Shown here: positions 7,908 through 14,472 of the stretch, in pieces | Position numbering within the stretch: position 1 is the first letter of the stretch | Layout of the letters: every line of letters begins with the position of its first letter | Translations under genes and position numbers: made by a program | Notes under the pieces: generated by a model | What the model was told of the DNA's origin: nothing | Database searches by the model: none | Seen by the model: the letters and a program-made list of their open reading frames with translations, nothing else | NCBI GenBank assembly: GCA_947466085.1 | Contig: CANIEC010000043.1 | Location: 1-32,982 of the forward strand | Source of the DNA: Rhodospirillales bacterium | GTDB lineage: Bacteria; Pseudomonadota; Alphaproteobacteria; Reyranellales; Reyranellaceae | DNA length: 32,982 nt | Direction: 5' to 3'

Positions 7908-9653
7908 ATGAACGAGACCAAGTGGCTTGCCGAGTTTGCGTCCGCGTTGAAGCGATCCGACATCAATGCTGCGACGGCGCTGTTTGCCGACGACTGCTAC
8001 TGGCGCGACCTCGTCGCCTTCACTTGGAACATCGTGACGCTCGAGAGCCGCTCTGCGATGGCTGAAATGCTCCAGACGCGCCTCGGCGATGTGAAGCCCG
8101 ACTCGTTCGTCCTTTCGGGCCGGCCCGGCTGGTTCACTTTCGAGACGGCGCAGGGCCGCGGCAAGGGCCATGTCCGACTGAAGGACGGCAAGGCCTGGAC
8201 GTTCTTCACCGCGCTGTTGGAGCTGAAGGGCTTCGAGGAGAAGAAGGGGCCGTTGCGCGAGCACGGCACGCAGCACGGCGCCTTCAAGGATCGCGTGACC
8301 TGGACCGACCGTCGCAAGGCCGATGCGAAGGAGTTGGGCTACGATCGCCAGCCCTATGTGCTGGTGATCGGCGGCGGGCAGGGCGGCATCGCGCTCGGCG
8401 CCCGCCTGAAGCGGCTCGGCGTCCCGACCCTGATCGTCGACCGCAATGCGCGCCCGGGCGATGCCTGGCGCGATCGATACAAGTCGCTCTGCCTGCACGA
8501 TCCGGTCTGGTACGACCATCTGCCGTACCTGCCGTTCCCCGATCACTGGCCGATCTACACGCCCAAGGACAAGATGGGCGATTGGCTCGAGTCGTACACG
8601 AAGATCATGGAGCTCGATTACTGGCCGTCGACCATATGCAAGAGCTCGTCGTTCGACGAGGCAAAGGGCGAGTGGACCGTCGTCGTCGAGCGTGACCGCC
8701 GGGAAGTGACGCTGAAGCCGAAGCAGCTCGTGATCGCGACTGGCATGTCGGGCTTTCCTGAGATCCCGGAGTTCCCGGGCGCGGAGCGCTTCAAGGGCAC
8801 ACAGCATCATTCCAGTCGACATCGCGGCGGCGAAGGCTGGGCCGGCAAGACGTGCGTCGTCGTGGGCTCGAACAATTCCGCACACGACATCGCCGCCGAC
8901 CTCTGGGAGCACGGCGCCGACGTCACCCTGCTGCAGCGTTCGCCCACCCTGGTCGTGCGCGCCGATACGCTGGCGCGCAACCGGCCGCTCTATTCGGAGG
9001 AGGCGGTGGCCTCCGGCATCACCACCGAGATTGCCGACCTCACCACGGCCTCGATGCCCTACGGCGCTCTGCCCAAGGTGATGCAGCCCGTGGTCGAGCA
9101 GATCCGGCGCGACGATGCGGACTTCTACGCACGGCTGGAGAAGGCGGGCTTCAAGCTGACCTTCGGCGAGGACAATACCGGCATCGGCCCGATGTATCTG
9201 CGGCGCGGCTCCGGCTACTACATCGACGTCGGCGCCTCGGACCTGATCGCCGACGGCCGCATCAAGCTCAAGTCCGGCGTCGAGATCGAACGCCTCACCG
9301 AGGAGTCGGTCGTGCTGAAAGACGGCACCGAACTGAAGGCCGACCTCGTCGTCTATGCGACCGGCTACGGCTCGATGAACCAGTGGGCGGCCGAGCTGAT
9401 CTCGCCCGAGGTCGCCGACAAGGTCGGCAAGTGCTGGGGCCTGGGCTCCGGCACGGCCAAGGATCCCGGCCCCTGGGAAGGCGAACTGCGCAACATGTGG
9501 AAGCCGACGGCCCAGGAGAATCTTTGGTTCCACGGCGGCAACCTGATGCAGTCCCGGCTCTATTCGATCTTCCTGTCGCTGCAGCTCAAGGCACGCCTGG
9601 AGGGTCTGCCGACGCCGGTTTACGGCCGGGCCCCGGTGCATCACAAAGCGTGA
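7908..9653 (+). CDS. SnoaL-like domain fused to class B flavin monooxygenase
   Basis: A 581-residue two-domain protein. Residues 1-130 look like a SnoaL/NTF2-fold domain (WLAEFASALKRSDINAATALF...DDCYWRD). From 148 comes a class B flavoprotein: FAD motif VIGGGQGG (153-160), FKGTQHHSSRH (295-305) matching the F-x-G-x-x-x-H fingerprint of FMO/Baeyer-Villiger enzymes but with His in place of the terminal Trp, an NADPH-binding VVVGSNNSAHD (317-327), and the C-terminal ATGYG. This favours FMO/YUCCA-like hydroxylation over a classical Baeyer-Villiger enzyme. In-frame ATGs at 7902 and 7908 are both possible; neither has a strong ribosome-binding site. It is divergent from the amidohydrolase operon, so the two may act on one compound. 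Confidence 0.88.
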   Translation: MNETKWLAEFASALKRSDINAATALFADDCYWRDLVAFTWNIVTLESRSAMAEMLQTRLGDVKPDSFVLSGRPGWFTFETAQGRGKGHVRLKDGKAWTFFTALLELKGFEEKKGPLREHGTQHGAFKDRVTWTDRRKADAKELGYDRQPYVLVIGGGQGGIALGARLKRLGVPTLIVDRNARPGDAWRDRYKSLCLHDPVWYDHLPYLPFPDHWPIYTPKDKMGDWLESYTKIMELDYWPSTICKSSSFDEAKGEWTVVVERDRREVTLKPKQLVIATGMSGFPEIPEFPGAERFKGTQHHSSRHRGGEGWAGKTCVVVGSNNSAHDIAADLWEHGADVTLLQRSPTLVVRADTLARNRPLYSEEAVASGITTEIADLTTASMPYGALPKVMQPVVEQIRRDDADFYARLEKAGFKLTFGEDNTGIGPMYLRRGSGYYIDVGASDLIADGRIKLKSGVEIERLTEESVVLKDGTELKADLVVYATGYGSMNQWAAELISPEVADKVGKCWGLGSGTAKDPGPWEGELRNMWKPTAQENLWFHGGNLMQSRLYSIFLSLQLKARLEGLPTPVYGRAPVHHKA

Positions 9654-9699
9654 CCGGGGCGGGGACGCCAGGCCGGTTCGCGACGTACACTGAAGACGC

Positions 9700-10158
9700 A
9701 TGCACCGTTCCGCCCGCCGTCTCGTCCTCTGCCTCCTGCTCGCCGCGTCGGGCTGCTCCTTCAACATGGGCGAGCCCAATCTGCCGAAGACCGACTTCCG
9801 CGCGGACCTGAGTGGCGCGCGCGAGGTGCCGGCGACCGACAGCAAGGGCGAAGGCTACTTCGAGGCCGTCTACCGGCCCTCGACCAAGGTGCTGGAATAC
9901 AGGATCAATCTGGTGCGCCTGAGCGGTCCGGTGCGCCAGGTGGGGCTCTACGGCCCCGCTGCGGCCGACCAGAATGCTGTGCAGGTCGTTCCCATCGACG
10001 TGCCGTTCTACGCCGACCGGTCGACCGTGAGCGACGGTGTGACGCTCACCGAACAGCAGGCCCACGAACTGCTGGCCGGTCTCTGGTACGTCAATGTGCT
10101 GACCGAGAAGTATCCCGACGGCGAGATCCGCGGCCAGATCCTGCCGAAGAAGAAGTAG
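9700..10158 (+). CDS. CHRD-domain lipoprotein
   Basis: A 152-residue exported protein. The signal peptide RRLVLCLLLAASGC carries a clear lipobox with Cys19. The rest matches the CHRD domain first named from chordin: DLSGAREVPATDSKGEGYF (32-50), the central LVRLSGPVRQVGLYGPA strand pair, the HELLAGLWYVNVLT block and the terminal GEIRGQIL. These domains are common in bacterial envelope proteins and their biochemical role is not established. It follows the monooxygenase by 46 bases in the same direction and converges with the toxin-antitoxin genes. Function unknown. Confidence 0.85.
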   Translation: MHRSARRLVLCLLLAASGCSFNMGEPNLPKTDFRADLSGAREVPATDSKGEGYFEAVYRPSTKVLEYRINLVRLSGPVRQVGLYGPAAADQNAVQVVPIDVPFYADRSTVSDGVTLTEQQAHELLAGLWYVNVLTEKYPDGEIRGQILPKKK

Positions 10159-10213
10159 GGACCGGAAAGAAGGTCTCTTGGTTATTCCACCCGGCTGCAG
10201 TGAAGACGAAGGT

Positions 10214-10579
10214 TCAGATTTTTACCCGAAGCCATTTCACAAGTTCATCGAAGCGAAAGTTGCCTGTCTCGTGAAGCTTCGAGATGAAAGCGTAGGCTTC
10301 GCCGGGCGGCACGTCCAATTCGACGTTGTTGATGGCAAGGAAAGTATAGACCGCCGCAAAGGCCGTGCGCTTGTTTCCATCAATAAAGGCGTGACTCTGC
10401 GAAAGGCTTTCCCAGAGTGCAGCCGCTTCTTCGACAAGGCCTGCGTAATAGCCGGTCTGCGGCCGGAATAGCGCAGCTTCAAGAAGGCCCGGATCACGCA
10501 GGCCGGTTGATCCCCCGTATCGATCAATCTGGTCGGCGTGAATCGCCAAGACATCTGCGATCGTGAGGTAATCCCTCAC
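10214..10579 (-). CDS. doc: Doc-type toxin (Fic/Doc family)
   Basis: A 121-residue death-on-curing family protein. The Fic-like signature H-A-F-I-D-G-N-K-R sits at 63-71, and the N-terminal LTIADVLAIHADQIDRYGG and central GLRDPGLLEAALFRP blocks are typical of chromosomal Doc proteins. Characterised Doc phosphorylates elongation factor Tu and halts translation. The start is GTG at 10579, overlapping the antitoxin stop by four bases (GTGA), so expression is translationally coupled. The coding region is clearly lower in G+C than its neighbours (three 60-base lines I counted gave 42, 55 and 58%), suggesting recent acquisition. Confidence 0.92.
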   Translation of the reverse strand: MRDYLTIADVLAIHADQIDRYGGSTGLRDPGLLEAALFRPQTGYYAGLVEEAAALWESLSQSHAFIDGNKRTAFAAVYTFLAINNVELDVPPGEAYAFISKLHETGNFRFDELVKWLRVKI

Positions 10580-10803
10580 TGCGCCAGCTTCTTGTAGAGT
10601 TCCGCGTACTTCGCATGGCTACGCTGATAGGCTTCCATTACATGAGAGCGCGGTCGGCCAAGGCGGCGCTTCTCAAGCAAGTCGATCAACGCTTCATCCA
10701 CCAGCGCCTGAAGCTGGCGACCCTCTTTTTCGGCCAGGCCTCGCACTGCTGCCAGGGTCTTGGCATTGACCTGCGTCGCGAATTTCTCTCGGGTAGAAGC
10801 CAT
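10576..10803 (-). CDS. ribbon-helix-helix antitoxin partner of Doc
   Basis: A 75-residue protein starting at the ATG at 10803, which has GGAGGG five bases upstream; an in-frame extension to 10839 would read through the operator palindrome and is unlikely. Residues 6-45 look like a ribbon-helix-helix unit: strand REKFATQVN, then helices AKTLAAVRGLAEKEG and RQLQALVDEALIDLLEKRR. The C-terminal helix SHVMEAYQRSHAKYAELYKKLA would be the toxin-binding segment. The classical Doc partner is Phd, which has a different DNA-binding fold, so this is a swapped pairing. It probably represses its own operon at the upstream palindrome. Confidence 0.85.
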   Translation of the reverse strand: MASTREKFATQVNAKTLAAVRGLAEKEGRQLQALVDEALIDLLEKRRLGRPRSHVMEAYQRSHAKYAELYKKLAQ

Positions 10804-10807
10804 GTCT

Positions 10808-10849
10808 GCCCTCCATCTTGATGTATCATGATACATCAAGATGGAGGGC
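10808..10849. promoter_or_regulatory. perfect 42-bp palindrome, likely toxin-antitoxin operator
   Basis: Two 21-base arms are exactly complementary with no spacer; the centre is GTATCATGATAC. The element fills almost all of the 49-bp gap between the stop of the amidohydrolase (10853) and the antitoxin ATG (10803). On the minus strand its last bases GGAGGG are the antitoxin ribosome-binding site, and TATCAT near the centre could be a -10 box. It may be both an autoregulatory operator and, in read-through RNA, a hairpin that hides the ribosome-binding site. Confidence 0.8.
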
Positions 10850-10852
10850 GCG

Positions 10853-11680
10853 TCAGTCGAACTTCAGCTTCCAGTCGATCCACTCGCAGAGGCCGCGCCC
10901 CATCACGTCCTCGAGGTCGCTTCCCTTCAGCCAGGGCAGTTCCTCGGTGAAGAAGGTCACGCACTGGCGGTAGGTGCATTGCATGCGGGTGATGTCGGTG
11001 CCCCAGAAGAAGCGCTTGGGACCGAAGGCGTCGAAGATGCGATGCAGCCCGTCCTGGATGTTCGTGAACGGATAGCCCTTGGTCGAATAATGCGGTGCGC
11101 CGGTGGCCTTGACCGCGACGTTGGGCAGCTTCGCCAGCGCCACCAGCTTGTCGAGATGGATGAAGGCTTCCTCGTCCTGGCCATGCCGGTTGAGGCCGCA
11201 ATGGTCGACGATCAGCTTGAGGTTGGGGTGCTTCTCGGCAATCTCGCGGAACTTGTCGGGGAAGATGCCGCCCATCGTGGCGACCGGAATGCCCTCCTTC
11301 TCGGCGGCCGGCCACACCCAGTCGAGCAGCCCGTCGTTTAGCCATTTCTGCTCGGCCGGCTGCAGCAGCGCCCAGCGCAGGCCCATCATCCCGGGCTGGT
11401 TGCGCCAGCCCTTGATGCGCTTGCGGCTCTCGGGGTCCTGCAGCGGGAACTGGCCCATCACCGCGAAACGGTCGGGATACTTCCGCGCGGCATCGAGGGC
11501 GAGCAGGTTGGAGGTCGGATCCCAGCTGTAGGGCGGATGGATCAGCGCGGCATCGACGCCGGCTTCGTCCATCTCCTTCAGCGCCTGCTCGGCCGTGAAT
11601 TTCTCGACCTTGCGATGCAGGCCCGAGGGCGGCGTCACGGTCTGCGACCAGATGTGGATCTGCGCGTCGACGATCTTCAT
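10853..11680 (-). CDS. TIM-barrel amidohydrolase (COG3618/lactonase-like)
   Basis: A 275-residue amidohydrolase-2 protein of the compact type that includes sugar lactonases and 2-pyrone-4,6-dicarboxylate lactonase. The N-terminal metal motif is VDAQIHIW: Asp5-x-Gln7-x-His9, with Gln in the usual first His position, a variant often seen in this group. VDHCGLNRH (about 158-166) and FFWGTDITRM supply later metal and acid positions (the Asp of GTD). Start ATG at 11680 with GGAAG upstream; it lies 10 bases after the aldo/keto reductase gene and is surely cotranscribed with it. An oxidised sugar lactone as substrate is plausible given that partner, but is inference. Confidence 0.85.
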   Translation of the reverse strand: MKIVDAQIHIWSQTVTPPSGLHRKVEKFTAEQALKEMDEAGVDAALIHPPYSWDPTSNLLALDAARKYPDRFAVMGQFPLQDPESRKRIKGWRNQPGMMGLRWALLQPAEQKWLNDGLLDWVWPAAEKEGIPVATMGGIFPDKFREIAEKHPNLKLIVDHCGLNRHGQDEEAFIHLDKLVALAKLPNVAVKATGAPHYSTKGYPFTNIQDGLHRIFDAFGPKRFFWGTDITRMQCTYRQCVTFFTEELPWLKGSDLEDVMGRGLCEWIDWKLKFD

Positions 11681-11690
11681 TTGAGCTTCC

Positions 11691-12719
11691 TCAGTTCGGG
11701 GTCGGTGCCGCGGCGTCGAGCAGCTTCTCTTGCTTGAGCTCGCTCCACAGCTCGACCGGAATCTTCACGTTCATGTAGGCCACGTTCTGCTTCACCTCCG
11801 CGCCGCTGAGCGCGCCCGGAATGACGGAGCAGAAGGCGGGGTGGAACAGCGGGAACTGCATCGCCGCGGCGCCGAGCGGCACGCCATGCCGCTGGCACAC
11901 CGCTTCGATCTTCTGGGCCTTCTCGACCAGGTGCTGTGGCGCGGCGACATAGTCGTGCGTCGCGCCGGCCTTCACGTTGCCGGTGAGGATGCCGGAATTG
12001 TACGGCCCGCCCAGGATCACCGAGACGCCGCGCTTGGTGCATTCCGGCAGGAACTCGTCCAGCGCGCCCTGTTCCAGCAGCGTGTAGCGTCCGGCCAGCA
12101 GCATGCAGTCGAAGTCGCCGGCCTTGATGAAGCGCGTGCTGGTATCGCTCTCGTTGATGCCGACGCCGATCGCGGAGATGACGCCAGCCTTGCGCAACTC
12201 GTCGAGCGCGCGAAAGCCCGAGTCCATCACCGTCCTGAAGCGCTCGTCGAGGATCGCGCGGTCCTTGATCGTCCAGAAATCGACATCGTGAACCAGCGCG
12301 ATGTCGATCTTGTCGAGGCCGAGCCGGAAGTGCGAGTGCTCGATCGAGCGCATCACGCCGTCATAGGTGTAGTCGAACTGCGGCACGAAGCCCGGCAGGC
12401 CGTTCTCGCGAAAGTCCTTCGGCAGCACCTCGCCCGGCTTGCGTACGTGCAGGATGCGGCCGACCTTGGTCGAGAGCACGAAGCTGTCACGCGGCTTTTC
12501 ACGCAATGCCGCGCCCATGCGCAGCTCGCTGCGGCCATAGCCGTAGAAGGGCGAGGTGTCGAAATAGCGGATGCCGGAATCGTATCCGTCGTTGGTGAGC
12601 TGCACCGCCTCCGCATCGGAAATGGTGGCGCGAAAGCCACCCATCGGCGCACCGCCGAGACCGATCTCGGTGACTTCGAGTTTGGTCTTCCCGACCTTGC
12701 GGCGCTTGAGCGCTGTCAT
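11691..12719 (-). CDS. aldo/keto reductase, aldose dehydrogenase-like
   Basis: A 342-residue (beta/alpha)8 NAD(P)-dependent oxidoreductase. The catalytic tetrad is visible: Asp54 and Tyr59 in YFDTSPFYGYGRSE, Lys85 in LSTKVG and His144 in ALVHD. The GLGGAPMGG opening and the insertion around HVRKPGEVLP are typical of the D-threo-aldose / L-fucose / L-galactose 1-dehydrogenase and pyridoxal 4-dehydrogenase branch. A strong GGAGG site lies 8 bases upstream of the ATG at 12719. It is first of two genes, followed by a lactonase-like amidohydrolase; dehydrogenase plus lactonase is the usual first pair of non-phosphorylative sugar oxidation. It is divergent from a GST gene 64 bases away. Confidence 0.88.
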   Translation of the reverse strand: MTALKRRKVGKTKLEVTEIGLGGAPMGGFRATISDAEAVQLTNDGYDSGIRYFDTSPFYGYGRSELRMGAALREKPRDSFVLSTKVGRILHVRKPGEVLPKDFRENGLPGFVPQFDYTYDGVMRSIEHSHFRLGLDKIDIALVHDVDFWTIKDRAILDERFRTVMDSGFRALDELRKAGVISAIGVGINESDTSTRFIKAGDFDCMLLAGRYTLLEQGALDEFLPECTKRGVSVILGGPYNSGILTGNVKAGATHDYVAAPQHLVEKAQKIEAVCQRHGVPLGAAAMQFPLFHPAFCSVIPGALSGAEVKQNVAYMNVKIPVELWSELKQEKLLDAAAPTPN

Positions 12720-12783
12720 GTTCGTTTCCTCCGAGGAAAGGGGAGAGTACGAATTGCCTCCGGCCAATGCCACAGGAGTTCCC

Positions 12784-13425
12784 ATGACCGACGAGCGCCT
12801 CGTTCTGCACGGCAGTTTCACGTCGAGCTCGAGCTACAAGCCGATGCTCTTCCTCGCGCTCTCGGGCCTGCCGTTCTCGTTCCGCACGGTCAACCTGAAG
12901 AATGGCGTGCAGAAGGAAGCGGCGCACCTCGCGATCAACCGCTACGGCCAGGTGCCGGTGCTGCGCCATCGCGGCCTCACCCTCGTGATGTCGAACGTGA
13001 TTCTCGACTATCTCGCGCGCACGACCGGGCACTTCGAACCGAAGACCGAGCAGCACCGCTGGCAGGCGCGCGAGTGGCTCGCCTGGGAGAACGACGCCAT
13101 CACCAACGTGGCCCGCGTCCGCCATTTCGCGCGTTTCCGTCCCGACGTCTCGCAGGACATCGTCAACTTCTTCCGGCCGGGCGCCGAAGCCGCACTCGAC
13201 TTCGCCGACAAGTCGCTGGCGGGGCGGGAATGGCTGGTGGGAGATGCCTGCTCGATTGCCGACATCGGCTGCTGGGGCCGCATGGTCTTCGCCCACGAAG
13301 GTGGCCTGTCGATCGACTCGCGGCCTAACCTCGCCGCGTGGCGCGAGCGGATCAAGGCGCTGCCCGGCTTCGCGTTGCCGTACGACCTTATCCCGAAGAA
13401 GGATACGGAGTTCGAGGGGCGTTAA
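12784..13425 (+). CDS. glutathione S-transferase family protein
   Basis: A 213-residue cytosolic GST-fold protein. The N-terminal thioredoxin-like half runs LHGSFTSSSSYKPMLFLALSGLPF, with the cis-Pro block GQVPVLRHRGLTLVMSNVILDYLA (about 56-79) that binds the glutathione gamma-glutamyl group through the Ser of MSN. The all-helical C-terminal half has the SIADIGCWGRMVF capping block. AGGAG sits 6 bases before the ATG at 12784. The substrate is unknown. The gene ends one base before a type B repeat that separates it from the convergent dioxygenase gene. Confidence 0.87.
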   Translation: MTDERLVLHGSFTSSSSYKPMLFLALSGLPFSFRTVNLKNGVQKEAAHLAINRYGQVPVLRHRGLTLVMSNVILDYLARTTGHFEPKTEQHRWQAREWLAWENDAITNVARVRHFARFRPDVSQDIVNFFRPGAEAALDFADKSLAGREWLVGDACSIADIGCWGRMVFAHEGGLSIDSRPNLAAWRERIKALPGFALPYDLIPKKDTEFEGR

Positions 13426-13426
13426 C

Positions 13427-13552
13427 CGTCATCTCGACCGGAGCCGCGCAAAGCGCGGCGTAGCGGAGAGATCTTCTCTCGACGATCTGCCGGCTTTTGG
13501 TGGAACGAAGGTCTCTCCACTACGCGCCTTCGGCGCTTCGGTCGAGACGACG
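13427..13552. repeat. type B dispersed repeat, copy 1 (four-way-junction fold)
   Basis: A 126-base element with nested inverted repeats. The outer arms are CGTCATCTCGACCGG and its complement CCGGTCGAGACGACG with small mismatches. Inside lie a left hairpin (CCGCGC-aaa-GCGCGG), an inner stem (GGAGAGA.CTTC with GAAGGTCTCTCC) closed by a loop containing GCCGGCTTTT, and a right hairpin (GCGCC-ttc-GGCGC). Related copies lie at 21764-21891 and 24642-24767. It fills the space between the two convergent stops (GST at 13425, dioxygenase at 13560) and may serve as a bidirectional terminator. Confidence 0.88.
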
Positions 13553-13559
13553 AAACTGG

Positions 13560-14447
13560 TTAAGCCGCCTGCTGCCCTTCGACCGTCGGGCCTTCGCTCA
13601 TGGTCGTGGTGCGGCGCATGTCGCGGACGATGTTGAGGTCGTCGAAGCGGCGGACGCGGTGCATGGTCGTGCGGTTGTCCCAGATCACGAAGTCATGCTT
13701 CGTCCAGCGATGGACGTAGACGAACTCAGGCTGCGTCGCGTGTTCCATCAGGTCGCGGATGAAGGCCATGGCTTCGGGCCGCGGCCAGCCGACGATGGCG
13801 CCGATATGGGCCGACAGGAGAAGCGACTTGGCGCCGGTGACCGGATGCGTGCGCACCAGCCGGTGCAGCACCGGGCGCATGCGATGGCGCTCCTCGTCGG
13901 TGAAGTCGGTGAAGCCCAGCTGGCCGCGCGAGTAGATCAGCGAGTGCTCGCAGACCAGGTCCTCGATCTCGGCCTTGGTCGCCTCGTCGAGCGCATCGTA
14001 GGCGGCGCGCATGTCGGCGAACTCGGTGTTGCCGCCGTCGCGGGTCACGATGCGGCCGCTCAGCAGCGAGTAGCGCGCCGGCACGATGCGGAAGGTGGCG
14101 TCGGAGTGCCACAGCCGGTTGCCGAGCGCGGCCATGCGGCGGCGGTCGTTACGTTCGAGCCGCTTGTTGTCCTTGTCGAGGTTGGAGACATCGGCGAAGG
14201 CTTCGCCCAGGCGCATCGTGGTCGCCGTCAGGGTGGTGTTGGCGCCCTCCTGCAAGGGGCCGAAGTTGCGCGTGAAGGCGAGCTGCTGCTCGTCCGTCAT
14301 GTCCTGACCAGGCAGCACAAGGACGGCATGTCTATCCATGCCGGCTTCGATCGCTGCGACTTCGGCCGGCGTTTGGGGACGTTTGGCATCGATGCCGGTC
14401 ATCTCGGCGCCGATGCAGGGATGGAGGGGACGCGTCTCGATCGGCAA
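13560..14447 (-). CDS. TauD/TfdA-family Fe(II)/2-oxoglutarate dioxygenase
   Basis: A 295-residue oxygenase. The iron triad is His114 and Asp116 in LWHSDATF and His263 in TMHRVRRF; the 2-oxoglutarate Arg is within RDMRRT (276-281). The opening PIETRPLHPCIGAEMTGID is the standard TauD/TfdA N-terminus, which argues for the TTG start at 14447; GGGAGG lies 5 bases before it. Known relatives hydroxylate taurine, alkyl sulfates, 2,4-D or similar acids, releasing the leaving group. It is last of a four-gene minus-strand operon, 25 bases after the aldolase-dehydrogenase gene. The substrate is not predictable. Confidence 0.88.
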   Translation of the reverse strand: MPIETRPLHPCIGAEMTGIDAKRPQTPAEVAAIEAGMDRHAVLVLPGQDMTDEQQLAFTRNFGPLQEGANTTLTATTMRLGEAFADVSNLDKDNKRLERNDRRRMAALGNRLWHSDATFRIVPARYSLLSGRIVTRDGGNTEFADMRAAYDALDEATKAEIEDLVCEHSLIYSRGQLGFTDFTDEERHRMRPVLHRLVRTHPVTGAKSLLLSAHIGAIVGWPRPEAMAFIRDLMEHATQPEFVYVHRWTKHDFVIWDNRTTMHRVRRFDDLNIVRDMRRTTTMSEGPTVEGQQAA

Positions 14448-14472
14448 CAGGACCTCCCTTGGGTGAGGAGCC

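Noticed and set aside
7818..9845. A 675-codon open frame on the minus strand
   Set aside because: It lies opposite the flavin monooxygenase, has no recognisable domain and an Arg/Gly/Ala/Val-rich composition typical of antisense frames in high-GC DNA.
10178..10471. A plus-strand frame of 97 codons opposite the Doc gene
   Set aside because: It overlaps the toxin, which has a complete Doc motif and a coupled antitoxin; the plus-strand product has no recognised feature.
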